Assembly: GCA_023229525.1 (NCBI GenBank)
Contig: JALNZC010000053.1
Location: 1 to 25,266 of the forward strand
DNA from: Bacteroidales bacterium
Lineage (GTDB): Bacteria > Bacteroidota > Bacteroidia > Bacteroidales > FEN-979
Direction of reading: 5' to 3'
Length of the DNA stretch: 25,266 bases
In this document: positions 15,923 to 23,305 of the stretch, piece after piece
Layout: each line of letters opens with the position of its first letter
Numbering within the stretch: the stretch's first letter is position 1
The notes under the pieces: generated by a model
Told to the model about the DNA's origin: nothing
The model's database searches: none
The model's input: only the letters and a program-made list of their open reading frames with translations
Made by a program: the position numbers and the translations under genes

Positions 15923-16561
15923 TTAAAACCCGAACTTTTCCAAAAGATTCGGGTCTATATTTCCCACGGGTTTATCGTTTTGTAAAAGCTTTTCAATATA
16001 TTTTGCAAAAAGATCACATTCAATATTCAACATCTCCCCCACTTTTTTATCCGTAAGGGATGTAATTTCCGCGGTATGGGGAATGATCGAAACCCTGAAA
16101 GAATGTTCGTCAACACCTGTCACCGTAAGACTGATCCCATCGAGCGCTACGGATCCTTTTTCCACAATGTATCTCAGGATCTCTTTTCCGGCTGTAACGA
16201 TAAACCATACCGCATTATCCTCTTCCCATTGCTTTTCAATTTTTCCGGTACCATCGATATGACCGCTAACCATGTGGCCACCAAGCCGGTCGGAAAGCCG
16301 TAATGCCCGTTCCAAGTTCACCCTGTTTCCCGGTTTCAGATCACGGAATGTGGACCGTCGCATGGTTTCCGGCATAATATCCGCAGTAAAACTTTCACGG
16401 TCCATAGCAATAACGGTAAGGCATACCCCATTGGTATTGATGCTGTCGCCGGTTTTGATATCTTCAGTCACCTTCCTGGCGCTAACGATCAACTTTGCCG
16501 ACCTGGCACCGGGCCTGATCGATCTGATAATACCCGTCTCCTCAACAATTCCCGTAAACAT
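15923..16561 (-). CDS. ribE: Riboflavin synthase, alpha chain
   Basis: A 212-residue protein with the invariant N-terminus MFTGIVEETG and two lumazine-binding barrels: GDSINTNGVCLTV in the first (38-50) and KGSVALDGISLTV in the second. GGHMVSGHIDG links them. It dismutates two 6,7-dimethyl-8-ribityllumazine molecules to riboflavin and 5-amino-6-ribitylaminouracil, acting as a trimer. It is called ribE in Bacillus-style and ribC in E. coli-style naming. It lies 61 nt after ribD in the operon. Confidence 0.96.
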   Translation of the reverse strand: MFTGIVEETGIIRSIRPGARSAKLIVSARKVTEDIKTGDSINTNGVCLTVIAMDRESFTADIMPETMRRSTFRDLKPGNRVNLERALRLSDRLGGHMVSGHIDGTGKIEKQWEEDNAVWFIVTAGKEILRYIVEKGSVALDGISLTVTGVDEHSFRVSIIPHTAEITSLTDKKVGEMLNIECDLFAKYIEKLLQNDKPVGNIDPNLLEKFGF

Positions 16562-16596
16562 ATTCGGTAATTAGCAATTATTAATAAACAACTAAT

Positions 16597-16631
16597 AATT
16601 CTTAATTCTTCATTTTTAATTTTTAATTAAT
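16597..16631. repeat. AT-rich heptamers at the ribD 3' end
   Basis: AATTCTT twice, CATTTTT, AATTTTT and AATTAAT are phased over 35 bp. They overlap the ribD stop codon (16623-16625) and its last codons. Confidence 0.5.
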
Positions 16632-17894
16632 TTTAATGTATCCTTCCACCATCAGGTCTTTCCCAATTTTCCTGAAATGCATTTCGTTCACGGCAATGGC
16701 ATCATCCATTGAGGGGATACCTGTTCCTCCGACCGCTGTCGGGGCTTCGCTTCCACCGAGAATTTTCGGAGCAATAAAGCTGACCACTTTATCGACTACA
16801 CCTTCCTTTAGGGCAGAAAATGCCAGTGTGCTCCCTCCTTCGATCATGACGCTGTCGATTCCCATTAAACCCATCGATTCCAACAAAAATCGAAGATCTA
16901 CCATGTTGTCTTTTAATGGACAAATCAATACCTGGGCGCCCATTCTTTCAATCTCCCGCAATTTATCTTTCGGAGCCAGGTCCGTGGTTGCTATGACAGT
17001 AAGTTGGGGATCGATCTGAAGGACATTTGCATTGATCGGAATACGAGCCCGTGTATCGGCAATGATCTTCAACGGATTTTTCCACAAACCAGGTGAATTC
17101 ACGCCACTCCCCTGTTCATTGGGATCTTTTTTTCCTTTCAATGGGATACCGGCTCTCATGGACAAACTATCATTTCCGGGTTTCAGGCGGATGTTCAACT
17201 GCGGATTATCAAAAAGCACCGTATCCACTCCAACCATCACCGCACTGAACTGTTGCCGCATCCTGTGTACCCTTTTTCTTGAAGCTTCTCCAGTGATCCA
17301 GCGGGAAGCATTGGTCACCGTAGCTATCTTACCATCCAGGGTCATGGCCGTTTTTAAGACAACGAACGGCTTTTTTGTCGTGATGAATTTGATGAATACC
17401 TCGTTGAGGCTCTTTACCGCCGACTCCAATACACCCACCGTGACATCCACGTTATGGGACCGTAGAAAATCCACCCCTCTCCCGTTGATCAAGGGATTCG
17501 GATCGGTCATTCCGATGACCACCCTGCCAATTCCACTTTCAACAATAAAATTGGTACACGGAGGCGTTTTCCCATGGTGTGAACAGGGTTCCAGTGTTAC
17601 ATACATGGTAGCATCACGAAGCGATCCGATACCTATAAGCGATTTCCCGGTCTGTTCCGGAATCCGGATATCCTGAGCCGATCCGTCAGCACCCGACTGC
17701 TGTGCCCGTATCAGATCCTGCAATGCATTGACTTCCGCATGAGGCCCGCCGGAATATTCATGAAATCCCGTTCCAATAAAACGACCGTCTTTCACTACCA
17801 CGGCGCCCACCATGGGATTCGGATTCACCCATCCGGCGCCCTTCCTGGCCAATGCGATCGCCCGTCGCATATATTTTTCATCCTGACTTAACAT
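16623..17894 (-). CDS. ribD: Bifunctional pyrimidine deaminase / 5-amino-6-(5-phosphoribosylamino)uracil reductase
   Basis: A 423-residue protein, longer than the usual ~360-370. The N-terminal deaminase has zinc ligands in HAEVNAL (His52, Glu54) and PCSHHGKTPPC (Cys104, Cys113). The C-terminal reductase has KTAMTLDGKIAT, RQQFSAVMVGVDTVLFDNPQL and EGGSTLAFSAL. Two extra segments explain the length: about 30 residues at 61-93, between the zinc motifs, and about 30 after DNPQLNIRL, before PLKIIADTR. It catalyses the second and third steps of the GTP branch of riboflavin synthesis. It is first in the rib operon, directly behind the FMN riboswitch and terminator. Confidence 0.96.
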   Translation of the reverse strand: MLSQDEKYMRRAIALARKGAGWVNPNPMVGAVVVKDGRFIGTGFHEYSGGPHAEVNALQDLIRAQQSGADGSAQDIRIPEQTGKSLIGIGSLRDATMYVTLEPCSHHGKTPPCTNFIVESGIGRVVIGMTDPNPLINGRGVDFLRSHNVDVTVGVLESAVKSLNEVFIKFITTKKPFVVLKTAMTLDGKIATVTNASRWITGEASRKRVHRMRQQFSAVMVGVDTVLFDNPQLNIRLKPGNDSLSMRAGIPLKGKKDPNEQGSGVNSPGLWKNPLKIIADTRARIPINANVLQIDPQLTVIATTDLAPKDKLREIERMGAQVLICPLKDNMVDLRFLLESMGLMGIDSVMIEGGSTLAFSALKEGVVDKVVSFIAPKILGGSEAPTAVGGTGIPSMDDAIAVNEMHFRKIGKDLMVEGYIKIN

Positions 17895-17896
17895 TC

Positions 17897-17931
17897 AATC
17901 CTAATTCCTAATTTTTAATTCCTTATCCCTG
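17897..17931. repeat. AT-rich heptamers in the ribD leader
   Basis: AATCCTA, ATTCCTA, ATTTTTA, ATTCCTT and ATCCCTG are phased between the ribD start codon and the riboswitch terminator. Confidence 0.5.
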
Positions 17932-17936
17932 ATAAT

Positions 17937-17967
17937 AAAAAAAACCCTGTGGCAATAGCAACAGGGC
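17937..17967 (-). terminator. Intrinsic terminator controlled by the FMN riboswitch
   Basis: On the minus strand CCCTGTTGC, loop TATT, GCCACAGGG forms a stem (one T-C mismatch) followed by eight T residues. It sits between the riboswitch and ribD, 42 nt before the ATG, so it can only act on the rib transcript leader. The arm TGCCCTG (17962-17968) is also complementary to CAGGGCA in the riboswitch (18137-18143), a possible antiterminator pairing. Confidence 0.85.
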
Positions 17968-18006
17968 ATAATCCTATTTAAAATGAAAAATGGTCATTAT
18001 AAATAC

Positions 18007-18150
18007 GATTCTTCTTTCATCCAGACTATACTGTCGGTGCCGTAGTTTCAACGGCTCATTCCAGAAAACCAGGTTATACAGTTTCGCCTGATTTGTCGGG
18101 AGTCGCGGACTTTACCGCCGATCGGGAATTGCACCCTGCCCTGAAGAATC
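18007..18150 (-). ncRNA. FMN riboswitch (RFN element)
   Basis: Minus-strand sequence shows the conserved RFN blocks in order: closing stem GATTCTTC (18150-18143) pairing with GAAGAATC (18014-18007), GGGCAGGGTG, AATTCCCGATCGGCGGTA, AGTCCGCGA, and then AGTCTGGATG before the closing arm. FMN binding to this aptamer represses riboflavin genes. The terminator downstream indicates control at transcription elongation. It lies ahead of ribD and hence the whole ribD-ribE-ribBA-ribH unit. Confidence 0.95.
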
Positions 18151-18172
18151 AACTTTTATTTTAAAGAACCTG

Positions 18173-18189
18173 CGGATTTCTGTAATCCG
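18173..18189 (-). other. Small leader hairpin ahead of the riboswitch
   Basis: CGGATT and AATCCG form a 6-bp stem around a 5-nt loop, just after the predicted transcription start and before the aptamer. It could stabilise the 5' end of the leader. Functional role not known. Confidence 0.4.
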
Positions 18190-18193
18190 GCTG

Positions 18194-18201
18194 CAAAGAT
18201 A
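18194..18201 (-). promoter_or_regulatory. -7 box of the riboflavin operon promoter
   Basis: Minus-strand TATCTTTG matches TAnnTTTG exactly and is followed by GCAGCC. It places the transcript start near 18187, about 37 nt ahead of the riboswitch. No clear TTG occurs at -33. Confidence 0.6.
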
Positions 18202-18253
18202 CTAAAAAACAAATCTTGTTAAAGTATTAACAGATTATTTATGACATTCATCG

Positions 18254-20617
18254 TTACTGAACAATCAACCGCTCTGTTTTGATCTGGGTATCGGTCTTAA
18301 GCTTAACGATATATACTCCTTTGGAATAGGCTGATAAATCCAGATTCCTGATCTCATCCCTTTCGTTCAGGACCAGTTTTTCAGAATAAACTACTTTTCC
18401 TGTGATGTCGCTAAGGGTAAGGAGAGCATCCTGGTTCCGGACGCCCGCGATGGCAACCGTCACAGAACCCCGAGCCGGGTTGGGCCTAAGTGTAATAGCC
18501 GGACCATTCCTTCCCGCTTCAGTAATGGCTACAAATTCGTCAAAGATCACATGCATGGTGCTTAATACGTTACCGGTACAGGGAACCACCGGGAGGGCTG
18601 CCAGTGTCAGATTGACGCTCAGGTTGTTTCTATCGCCATTCCCAGGAATATACGAAGTGATCAGTGCCGAAGGATTGGTGAATGTTCCATCACCGGAGGT
18701 TAACCAACCAAAGACCCGGTAGTTACTCGCGAAACCATTGAGGGAAATGGAGGCAACAAATTTGTTCACCAGAGTATCATTACCAGCAAATACCGTAGGT
18801 CGGAATTGGACAAAAACAAAGGCCGAATCGATTCGCGTCAGTGTACCGTCGCTTATCGCCACATAGTAAAGTGTAGTAGTATCCGGGCCAACCTTGGGAT
18901 TTTGAAGGTTGGATGTAAATCCCGGAGGATTTGAAGACCAAGAATAGGTATAGGTTCCTGAACCACCGTAACCGAAAGCATTGAGTTGTGATGAATCGCC
19001 GATACAAAACTTCGCCGGATTGGCCCCAGCAAACGATGAAAACACGTTGTCAAAAGAGAAAGCAGCAATCTGAGTGATCCACCCCCATTCGGAAGTAACA
19101 GCGTAATATTCCTGGGTATACCAAAAAGTCGTCGGGTTACTCGGGTCTACACGCATGGAACTGTAATCGCCCCAACGGCTTCTGGATCCATCAGTCCCGG
19201 TCTGGGCCCCAGAACCATTCACAATCCTGCGTTCCTGGATGGTCATCTGATTCAGGGGATCATTTTTCAGTCTCCCGGTATATGCGATGGAGGGATACAT
19301 CGAACTGCTTGAAATTGAAAATCCAAGTGCCATATTTCCGGCAGAATCTTGCGCCATACTGCCCATCCATCTTCCTCTTCCATCGCTTGGCGCATAGGTG
19401 GATTGCTGATAAATAGTCCAGGCTCCTGTGGTCTTACGCAACTCATACCAGCGGATACCTGCAGCTCCTGTACCTAACTTAACTGTATGATTTACCACCA
19501 TTGCAGCATGGTCATTGAACTTACGGTATTGGAGGCGATTCATCAACCGGTCGGTAATGGGATCTAGCAAGCGTGAAGTACCTTGTTGAGGGACTCCCTG
19601 CCCCGAAGTAAATCTTTGCCATGAAGGGACAGTGATATTAATTTTATTACCAAAAGTGGAACTTGCCGGTGTGACAAAATCGGCATGAAATTCATAAATA
19701 CCAAGGTGATTCGACGCACTAATGGGGATATAAGTAAAATAATTTGGGGTACCCATAGGAGGAAACGCGCCATCACAATCGGAAGGCAAAACTCCAAAAG
19801 CTTCATTGCCTGAGTTGAGCATGAAAGAAATCCGGACAGCGGTGGCAGATCCCACCAGCATGGCGTTGCGGTCATAAGCATAAGCGCCAACCCCGGCGTA
19901 CTGTAAACCAGAAATAGTAAACCGGTTGGCTGTCATGTAATATCCATCAGGCCAGATACCGAACTTGGGATAATCGGGCAATTGGTTAAAGGAATATTGG
20001 TAACGGTACCATGATCCCATGGGATCAGGAGTTTGGGATATTGCGATCATCTGGTAATTGGTGTTGCCATTGGGCAACGAAAACTGGGAGAACAGCCACC
20101 GGTCGGCCTGTTCATCATAAAGAACAATGGCATCTCCGGAGTTCACATTATTCGGCATTCCGCTCCAGATTGTGCTACTCGCAAAAGGGCCCATCAACTT
20201 TGACCCTAGCTTATTATAAATTGCATACGAGCAATTGACAACCTGAAAATAGTGATTTGGTCCTACATCGCCTTCAGTATCCGGAGGCGCGGTATTGTTC
20301 ACATTTGGCAAGCCGGGAAAATTCAAAAGCGTTGTATCTGTTGTAAGAGGTCCAAGATAGGTCTGTAACCCCGGATCCATGAAATTAGGAATAACCGGTT
20401 GGGTATCGGAACCATCCATAAAATAGTTTTTCACCACTCCACCCTTCCATGTGTTGTCAACATGTGTCGGAGCAGTCTTGATCATATCACGTAACGGGGG
20501 TGAGATATCAAAATAAACGGGTAAATCCACCGTTGGTTTAAGAACTTCTTCCTGGTTCTGACCAAAAAGGTTCAAGGCCATGAAAGGAAGTATCACAAGA
20601 GATAAAAATTTTTTCAT
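18254..20617 (-). CDS. Secreted protein with type IX secretion sorting domain
   Basis: A 787-residue protein. A signal peptide (1-20, ending NLFGQ) is followed by a large region, ~60-520, of unknown fold. It starts with APPDTEGDVGPNHYFQVVN, a motif shared by a family of big secreted bacterial proteins, and is rich in Trp, Tyr and Asn as in beta-propeller or lectin-like domains. Residues ~525-605 look like a PKD/Ig-type module (CIGDSSQLNAFGYGGSGTYTYSW). The end (about 700-787: LRPNPARGSVTV, LSDITGKVVYSE, LDLSAYSKGVYIVKL, ERLIVQ) is a type A T9SS C-terminal domain. Such proteins are exported through the Sec and PorU/SprA system and anchored or released at the cell surface. Substrate or ligand is unknown. 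Single transcription unit, divergent from the SDR gene. Confidence 0.87.
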   Translation of the reverse strand: MKKFLSLVILPFMALNLFGQNQEEVLKPTVDLPVYFDISPPLRDMIKTAPTHVDNTWKGGVVKNYFMDGSDTQPVIPNFMDPGLQTYLGPLTTDTTLLNFPGLPNVNNTAPPDTEGDVGPNHYFQVVNCSYAIYNKLGSKLMGPFASSTIWSGMPNNVNSGDAIVLYDEQADRWLFSQFSLPNGNTNYQMIAISQTPDPMGSWYRYQYSFNQLPDYPKFGIWPDGYYMTANRFTISGLQYAGVGAYAYDRNAMLVGSATAVRISFMLNSGNEAFGVLPSDCDGAFPPMGTPNYFTYIPISASNHLGIYEFHADFVTPASSTFGNKINITVPSWQRFTSGQGVPQQGTSRLLDPITDRLMNRLQYRKFNDHAAMVVNHTVKLGTGAAGIRWYELRKTTGAWTIYQQSTYAPSDGRGRWMGSMAQDSAGNMALGFSISSSSMYPSIAYTGRLKNDPLNQMTIQERRIVNGSGAQTGTDGSRSRWGDYSSMRVDPSNPTTFWYTQEYYAVTSEWGWITQIAAFSFDNVFSSFAGANPAKFCIGDSSQLNAFGYGGSGTYTYSWSSNPPGFTSNLQNPKVGPDTTTLYYVAISDGTLTRIDSAFVFVQFRPTVFAGNDTLVNKFVASISLNGFASNYRVFGWLTSGDGTFTNPSALITSYIPGNGDRNNLSVNLTLAALPVVPCTGNVLSTMHVIFDEFVAITEAGRNGPAITLRPNPARGSVTVAIAGVRNQDALLTLSDITGKVVYSEKLVLNERDEIRNLDLSAYSKGVYIVKLKTDTQIKTERLIVQ

Positions 20618-20646
20618 ATGAATGCGGATTTGGATTGCTTAACGGA

Positions 20647-20654
20647 CTAAGGTA
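20647..20654 (-). promoter_or_regulatory. Possible -7 box for the T9SS cargo gene
   Basis: Minus-strand TACCTTAG differs from TAnnTTTG at one position. It lies about 30 nt upstream of the ATG in an AT-rich divergent intergenic region. No -33 TTG is evident. Confidence 0.3.
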
Positions 20655-20750
20655 CGATTATTTCTGCAAATATCGAAATTTATTTAATAGGAATCAATCC
20701 GAATGTAAATCAATAAATAGATTTATCCTATAATTTTTTGAAAAGTTAGT

Positions 20751-20758
20751 TATCTTTG
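20751..20758 (+). promoter_or_regulatory. -7 box of the SDR gene promoter
   Basis: TATCTTTG matches TAnnTTTG exactly, 48 nt before the ATG at 20807, in an AT-rich region shared with the divergent T9SS cargo gene. Confidence 0.55.
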
Positions 20759-20806
20759 AATACATCTTCATTCTTTCTTCTTTTTTTACGTTAAAACCGG
20801 AACACT

Positions 20807-21511
20807 ATGAACATCATCATTACGGGAGCAAGCAAAGGGATAGGATCAGAGGTTGTCAAAACATTGTCGAAACACAAGATTAACCATATTGTGGCTATTT
20901 CACGGAACGGGAAAGCATTGGATGACCTGGCTGCCGAATGCAAAAGGCTCAATTCCGATGCCCATGTCACTCCCTATGAATTTGACCTGACGCAGTTTGA
21001 TTTTTATCCTGTCATTATTCCGCGGCTAGGGAAAATCATTTCCCGGTGTGATATTTTGATCAATAATGCAGGGAAACTAATCAACAAACCTTTTGATAAG
21101 TTAAGTCAGGATGAATTTGATGAAACTTTTAACGTGAATATTAAATGTCCTTTTTTATTCATTCAGGCATTGCTACCCATGATGAACAAGGGCGGGCATA
21201 TCGTCAACATCGCCAGTATGGGTGGTGTTCAAGGGAGTAAAAAATTTATCGGGTTGTCGGCATACAGCGCCAGTAAAGGTGCTGTGGCAATTCTGACCGA
21301 AGCCCTGGCTGAAGAGCTTGCTTCCCGTGAGATCCGGGTGAACTGTCTGGCCCTGGGTGCTGTTCAGACCGAAATGTTCGCCACTGCTTTCCCCGGAACC
21401 AAGGCGCAACTGAATCCGGCGCAGATGGCGCAATTCGTTGCCGATTTTGCAGTGTATGGATCCCGTTATTTCAATGGGAAGATCTTACCGGTATCATTGT
21501 CAGTGCCTTAG
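20807..21511 (+). CDS. Short-chain dehydrogenase/reductase (SDR) family oxidoreductase
   Basis: A 234-residue classical SDR. The Rossmann motif TGASKGIG is at residues 6-13, NNAG near 87-90, and the catalytic triad is Ser137 (NIASMGG), Tyr153 and Lys157 (YSASK). It is expected to be a soluble NAD(P)-dependent oxidoreductase. The protein is slightly short at the C-terminus, where the substrate loop of many SDRs (such as FabG) is longer, so its substrate cannot be inferred. It appears to be a single-gene unit, convergent with hydF across a repeat array. Confidence 0.9.
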   Translation: MNIIITGASKGIGSEVVKTLSKHKINHIVAISRNGKALDDLAAECKRLNSDAHVTPYEFDLTQFDFYPVIIPRLGKIISRCDILINNAGKLINKPFDKLSQDEFDETFNVNIKCPFLFIQALLPMMNKGGHIVNIASMGGVQGSKKFIGLSAYSASKGAVAILTEALAEELASREIRVNCLALGAVQTEMFATAFPGTKAQLNPAQMAQFVADFAVYGSRYFNGKILPVSLSVP

Positions 21512-21539
21512 AAGGATTGAGTGTCGGTTTAATATTTTT

Positions 21540-21844
21540 ATCCTGCATCAACGAGCGAAGCGAGCCTGCATCCTGCATCTGCGAGCGAAGCGAGCCTGCA
21601 TCCTGCATCTGCGAGCGAAGCGAGCCTGCATCCTGCATCTGCGAGCGAAGCGAGCCTGCATCCTGCATCAACGAGCGAAGCGAGCCTCCATCCTGCATCT
21701 GCGAGCGAAGCGAGTCTGCATCCTGCATCAACTAGCGAAGCGAGCCTGCATCCTGCATTGGGAGCGAAGCGAGCCTGCATCCTGCATCTGCGAGCGAAGC
21801 GAGCCTGCATCCTGCATCTGCAAGCGAAGCGACCCCATCCATCA
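21540..21844 (+). repeat. 30-bp tandem array (10 copies) between convergent SDR gene and hydF
   Basis: GCGAAGCGA cores start at 21555, 21585, 21615, 21645, 21675, 21705, 21735, 21764, 21794 and 21824 (period 30, one 29). The unit is ATCCTGCATCTGC, then GAGCGAAGCGAGCC, then TGC. It reads through as a ten-residue peptide period in several frames, but these frames have no other coding character. The right end overlaps the hydF stop codon. It fills the whole 330-bp gap, and no separate terminator is visible. Confidence 0.95.
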
Positions 21845-23065
21845 GAGATAATCTTCTCCTGCCTGTTTCCGGAAAGGCCGGATGGCGCGGTCGTATATTC
21901 CATGGACATAAGCGATGGCAAGGCCGTAATTGGTGACGGGGATGCCGGCGTCTTTAGCGGGTTTGAGGCGGGAGATGAGTTGCCGGCGAGTGATCATGCA
22001 GCCACCGCACTGGATTACGAGGGCATAATCGGTTATGAGGCGGGGAATTTTATCCAGGCCGGCAACGACTTCGAATTCCAGCTTTTTTCCGGTGAAATTG
22101 TTCAGCCAGCGTGGGATTTTGACCCTACCGATATCGTCACACGAAACATGATGGGTGCATGATTCAAGGATGAGCACACGATCGCCATTGCGAAGTTTGC
22201 TGATGTGTGGGGTTCCTTTGAGGTAGCTGTCGAAATCGCCTTTCTGTCGGGCCAGTAAGATGCTGAAGCTGGTCAGTGGGATCTCTTGTGGGATGGCAGC
22301 ATCAGCTTTAGGGAATACCTGGCTGTCGGTTATCACCAGGGCCGGTTTGGGATTCATGATACGGAAAAAAGCATCCACTTCCCTTTCTTTACAAACAACT
22401 ACAATGCCGTCATGATCTAACACATCACGGATCACCTGTACCTGCGGAAGAATCATCCTTCCTTCGGGCGCTTCGATGTCGATGGGAGTAATCAGCAGTA
22501 CTACGTCGCTATAGCGGATCAGGTCACCGACCAGTGTCTTTTTAAGGAATGCGGTTTCGGGCATCGATTCCCGGATGACGGACACCACTTCATCCAGGTT
22601 CAATGTATGAATTGCGCTGAAATCGAGTAAAGGAACATCATATTTTTCCCGGATCACCCGGGCAAGTTCCGGTTTTATTCTTTCTTCATCCGATTTATTA
22701 TGGATCATGAAAAACGGGAGATCGTTGGAAGTGAAATCACGGATCAGGTTTTTCTCCGGCTCGTCAAATTCATTATGGGAGATCACGAGGATTGCCAGGT
22801 CGATGATCTTCAGCACCTCGCGTGTCTTGCCGATGCGTTTCAGTCCAAGGTCACCGGAGTCGTCGATGCCGGCGGTATCGATTATCACTGCGGGTCCGAT
22901 CCCGGCGATCTCGATCGATTTTTTAACCGGGTCGGTTGTGGTACCGGGGATGTCGGAAACAATGGCAATGTCCTGGCCGGTAAGTGCATTGATGAGGGAG
23001 CTTTTTCCATTGTTCCTCCGTCCGAAAATTCCGATATGAGGCTTGGCATCTCGTCCTTTAGTCAT
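21842..23065 (-). CDS. hydF: [FeFe]-hydrogenase H-cluster maturation GTPase HydF
   Basis: A 407-residue protein. The N-terminal GTPase domain has the P-loop GRRNNGKSS (15-23), DIPGTTTDPV (38-47), DTAGIDD (63-69) and NKSD. A dimerisation domain follows, then the [4Fe-4S]-binding C-terminal domain. HydF is the scaffold on which HydE and HydG products assemble the di-iron subcluster before transfer to hydrogenase. The cluster cysteines are Cys303 (SCTHH), Cys353 and Cys356 (QCGGC). The family signature is CxH then HCxxC; here the His before the second pair is Gln352. hydE, hydG and the hydrogenase are not in the window. The stop codon TGA is formed at the junction with the repeat array. Confidence 0.95.
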   Translation of the reverse strand: MTKGRDAKPHIGIFGRRNNGKSSLINALTGQDIAIVSDIPGTTTDPVKKSIEIAGIGPAVIIDTAGIDDSGDLGLKRIGKTREVLKIIDLAILVISHNEFDEPEKNLIRDFTSNDLPFFMIHNKSDEERIKPELARVIREKYDVPLLDFSAIHTLNLDEVVSVIRESMPETAFLKKTLVGDLIRYSDVVLLITPIDIEAPEGRMILPQVQVIRDVLDHDGIVVVCKEREVDAFFRIMNPKPALVITDSQVFPKADAAIPQEIPLTSFSILLARQKGDFDSYLKGTPHISKLRNGDRVLILESCTHHVSCDDIGRVKIPRWLNNFTGKKLEFEVVAGLDKIPRLITDYALVIQCGGCMITRRQLISRLKPAKDAGIPVTNYGLAIAYVHGIYDRAIRPFRKQAGEDYL

Positions 23066-23078
23066 GGCAGTGACATTC

Positions 23079-23159
23079 TATTTACGATTTTAGATTTTAA
23101 CACCTCACCCCCTGACCCCTCTCCTTAAGAAGAGGGGAGAATCCTGCATCCCGCATCGG
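23079..23159 (+). repeat. Composite repeat element upstream of hydF
   Basis: AT-rich heptamers (TATTTAC, GATTTTA twice; 23079-23099) lead into ACACCTCACCCCCTGACC, the hairpin CCCTCTCCTTAAGAAGAGGGG, and AGAATCCTGCATCCCGCATC with a GGGAGCG remnant. It has the same module order and orientation relative to the hairpin as the copy at 14475. On the hydF transcript the AT-rich part is the immediate leader. Confidence 0.85.
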
Positions 23160-23295
23160 GAGCGTCGGTTAAAGATCACAACGCGGTTGCGGTGGAGCGT
23201 CGGTTAAAGATCACAACGCGGTTGCGTTTCGAGTCGCACGTCCATCCCACACATCCAAAGCTCTCGACAAGGCTGCTTTTGTGATCTTTCAACCC
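23159..23295. repeat. 35-bp direct repeat pair with distant inverted half-copy
   Basis: GGAGCGTCGGTTAAAGATCA begins at 23159 and again at 23194; the 35-bp units also contain CAACGCGGTTG, a short hairpin. About 100 bp further on, TTGTGATCTTTCAACC (23278-23293) is the near-reverse complement of GGTTAAAGATCACAA. The whole could fold into a long stem or mark the ends of a small mobile unit. It does not resemble the other repeat families here. Confidence 0.7.
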
Positions 23296-23305
23296 CCTTG
23301 TAGTA

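Noticed and set aside
21540..21844. CRISPR array (regular 30-bp repeats)
   Set aside because: The units are directly contiguous, with no variable spacers, and no cas genes are nearby. The same holds for the arrays at 3846-4042 and 12847-13100.
21438..21921. Long open frames across the 30-bp array on both strands with a ten-residue period
   Set aside because: The period is a multiple of three and lacks stops, so all frames stay open. There is no start context, no conserved domain and no non-repeat coding sequence; they are repeat artefacts.
23159..23295. Integron attC site
   Set aside because: It has GTTAAAG and an inverted CTTTCAAC-like arm but lacks the proper GTTRRRY/RYYYAAC core pair and spacing, and the nearby recombinase lacks features I could tie to an integron integrase.
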